A stretch of 64,000 nt of DNA from Streptomyces silvae (GTDB lineage: Bacteria; Actinomycetota; Actinomycetes; Streptomycetales; Streptomycetaceae). Numbering within the stretch: position 1 is the first letter of the stretch; each line of letters begins with the position of its first letter. Below are positions 62,539 to 64,000 of the stretch, in pieces. The position numbers and the translations under genes are program-made. The DNA lies in NCBI RefSeq assembly GCF_016745505.1, contig NZ_JAERUC010000197.1:1-64000 (forward strand), in the 5' to 3' direction. The notes under the pieces are model-generated. The model was not told the DNA's origin and made no database searches. It saw only the letters and a list, made by a program, of their open reading frames with translations.

Positions 62539-63647
62539 TTCTTCTTCTCCCCTGGATTCTTCAGACGTGCAAGGCCGCCGGGCAGGAACAGGACGACCGC
62601 GACGACCGCGGCGCCGTACAGATAGCGGGACGCCTCGCCCGGTGCGATGCCGCCCGTGCCGGGGGCGGACACCAGGGGGAGGGAGTCGCTGTAGTGGGTG
62701 AGCACCTGCGGGAGCAGCGAGACGAACGCGGCGCCGATGACGGCTCCCGCGACGCTGCCGAGCCCGCCGATGACGATCATGGCGAGGTATTCGAGGGACA
62801 GGATCATGCCGAAGTACTCGGGCACGGTCCGCTGGAAGACCAGTGCGAGCAGGACGCCCGCGAGGCCCGCGTACATCGAGGACAGGACGAAGACACCGGC
62901 CCGGTACCTGGCGACCGGCACGCCCATCACACCGGCTGCGATCCGGTGGTCCCGGATGGCGTTGAGTGCCCGGCCGGGCCTGCCGCGCAGCACCCCGCGG
63001 GCGAAGAGCCCGCCGGCCAGCAGGGCCGCCAGCCCCAGGTACCAGAGCTTCTCGGACGACTGGAAGGGCACGGCGGCGACGACCACTTCGGCGTCGTCGA
63101 AGGTGAGGCCGAAGAGGGAGAGGGGCGGCACCGGGCGGCCGTTGAAGCCGCCGGTGAGCGAGTCCGCGTTGAACAGCACGTGCTGGCCGATGAAGATCAG
63201 CGCGAGCGTGGCGATGCCGAGGTAGGCGCCGCTCAGCCGCCCCGCGATGGGGCTGAAGAGTCCGCCGGCCGCGCCCGCCAGGAGGACGGCGAGGACGGCC
63301 GCGAGCCAGGTGGGCAGGCCGAGGCCGGTGAGGGCGTGGCCGTTCTCCGTACCGCTCTCCCCCGCCAGGATGCAGTAGCCGTACGCGCCGACCGCGAGGA
63401 AGAAGGCGTGGCCCATGGAGAGCTGGCCGGTGGAGCCGGTGAGGAGGTTGAGCCCGATGGCCCCGATCGCGGCGGCCATGGCGAAGAGTCCGGCCTGGAG
63501 CCAGAACCGGTCCAGGTAGAACGGGAAGAGGAGGAGCAGCACCGAGCCGGTGAGCCAGAGGTAGGGGGCGGGCCGGCGCAGCCGGTCGGTGAACGGCGTT
63601 GCGGTGGCGGGTGCGGCCGCCGGGGCGTCCTTGACGGCTTCAGACAC
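62535..63647 (-). CDS. livM: LivM-type ABC transporter permease
   Basis: 370 residues from a GTG start, overlapping the LivH-like stop by 8 bases. About ten membrane helices, including GLNLLTGSTGQLSMGHAFFLAVGAYG and the LivM-type EAA-like loop (RAVNAIRDHRIAAGVMGV, with GRPGRALNAIRD). It forms the pore with LivH for branched-chain amino-acid uptake. Confidence 0.92.
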   Translation of the reverse strand: MSEAVKDAPAAAPATATPFTDRLRRPAPYLWLTGSVLLLLFPFYLDRFWLQAGLFAMAAAIGAIGLNLLTGSTGQLSMGHAFFLAVGAYGYCILAGESGTENGHALTGLGLPTWLAAVLAVLLAGAAGGLFSPIAGRLSGAYLGIATLALIFIGQHVLFNADSLTGGFNGRPVPPLSLFGLTFDDAEVVVAAVPFQSSEKLWYLGLAALLAGGLFARGVLRGRPGRALNAIRDHRIAAGVMGVPVARYRAGVFVLSSMYAGLAGVLLALVFQRTVPEYFGMILSLEYLAMIVIGGLGSVAGAVIGAAFVSLLPQVLTHYSDSLPLVSAPGTGGIAPGEASRYLYGAAVVAVVLFLPGGLARLKNPGEKKK

Positions 63648-64000
63648 GGGACAGCTCCTTCGTACCGAAGAGGCCCGCCGGCCGGACGAGCAGGACGACC
63701 ACCATCACCAGGTACGGGGCGAGGTCGCCGATGCCGCGTCCGAGGAAGGAGAGGTCGCTCTGGTAGCCGGTGGCGAGTGACTCGGTGACTCCGACGACGA
63801 GTCCCCCGACGAGTGCCCCGGTCGTCGAGTCGAGGCCGCCGAGGATCGCGGCGGGGAACGCCTTGAGCGCGGCGAGCGAGGTGGCGCGTTCCAGGCCGGG
63901 GGTCGGGAACACGGTGAGGAAGAGCGCGGCGACGGCGGCGAGGGCTCCGGCGACCGCCCAGGCGGAGAGGGAGACCCGGCCGAGCCGGATGCCCATGAGC
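63640..64000 (-). CDS. livH: LivH-type ABC transporter permease, C-terminal part
   Basis: Cut by the right edge: only the last 118-119 residues are visible. They contain hydrophobic helices and FPAAILGGLDSTTGALVGGLVVGVTES, the conserved LivH permease loop. The full gene starts beyond the window. It precedes livM on the minus strand, and the ATPase genes are expected further on. Confidence 0.88.
   Translation of the reverse strand, partial: LMGIRLGRVSLSAWAVAGALAAVAALFLTVFPTPGLERATSLAALKAFPAAILGGLDSTTGALVGGLVVGVTESLATGYQSDLSFLGRGIGDLAPYLVMVVVLLVRPAGLFGTKELSRV

Overview
The window is high-GC actinobacterial DNA and almost certainly comes from a Streptomyces chromosome. The evidence is the codon bias, the WhiJ-type regulator trio (XRE/DUF5753, DUF397, HATPase), a perfect CebR-type operator, a LexA-type box, leaderless genes, and a complete ethylmalonyl-CoA pathway cluster in the order I remember for S. 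coelicolor (from memory, not checked). No tRNA, rRNA, CRISPR array, integrase or transposase was recognised.

Left flank (1-8469), housekeeping and accessory metabolism: the C-terminus of a membrane glycosyltransferase with an acyltransferase-3; a convergent DHA2 exporter carrying three Ig-like domains; an SRPBCC protein divergent from a radical-SAM gene that has an SOS-type operator at its promoter; a secreted TAP-type peptidase; and a GNAT acetyltransferase whose start lies inside a 20-bp perfect inverted repeat.

Centre (about 8.5-41.3 kb), an accessory island rich in defence-type genes: (i) a helicase-less ISP-like restriction-methyltransferase; (ii) one co-directional five-gene unit of Ser/Thr kinase, SNF2 helicase, 1707-aa N6-adenine methyltransferase, AAA ATPase and TOPRIM/DUF4276-like protein, resembling the DrmD/DrmMI half of class 1 DISARM but with no DrmABC and with extra kinase and ATPase modules; (iii) a WhiJ-type regulator trio; (iv) three genes of uncertain role (an Ala/Gly-rich membrane-associated protein, a small CxxC protein and a HEAT-repeat protein); (v) a type VII secretion toxin cassette (WXG100-like protein, type-44 toxin, small membrane protein); (vi) a coupled pair of a 2286-aa DEAD/DUF1998 helicase with a nuclease-like C-terminus and a RelE-UvrD fusion. 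The target-recognition part of the giant methyltransferase is visibly AT-richer than its flanks.

Right flank (41.4-64 kb), core metabolism: a small HEAT protein, a double 3-hydroxyacyl-CoA dehydrogenase, a leaderless TetR regulator, an Mrr-like membrane nuclease and a GNAT protein. Then the ethylmalonyl-CoA operon ccr-ecm-mcl-mch-mcd, followed by psd-pssA. After these come a GAF/PAS/PP2C phosphatase, a CebR-box GH5 cellulase divergent from a GH87-like alpha-1,3-glucanase, and a branched-chain amino-acid ABC transporter that runs off the end. The 3-hydroxyacyl-CoA dehydrogenase and the ccr operon together provide acetyl-CoA assimilation through crotonyl-, ethylmalonyl- and methylsuccinyl-CoA to glyoxylate and propionyl-CoA, which also feeds polyketide extender units.
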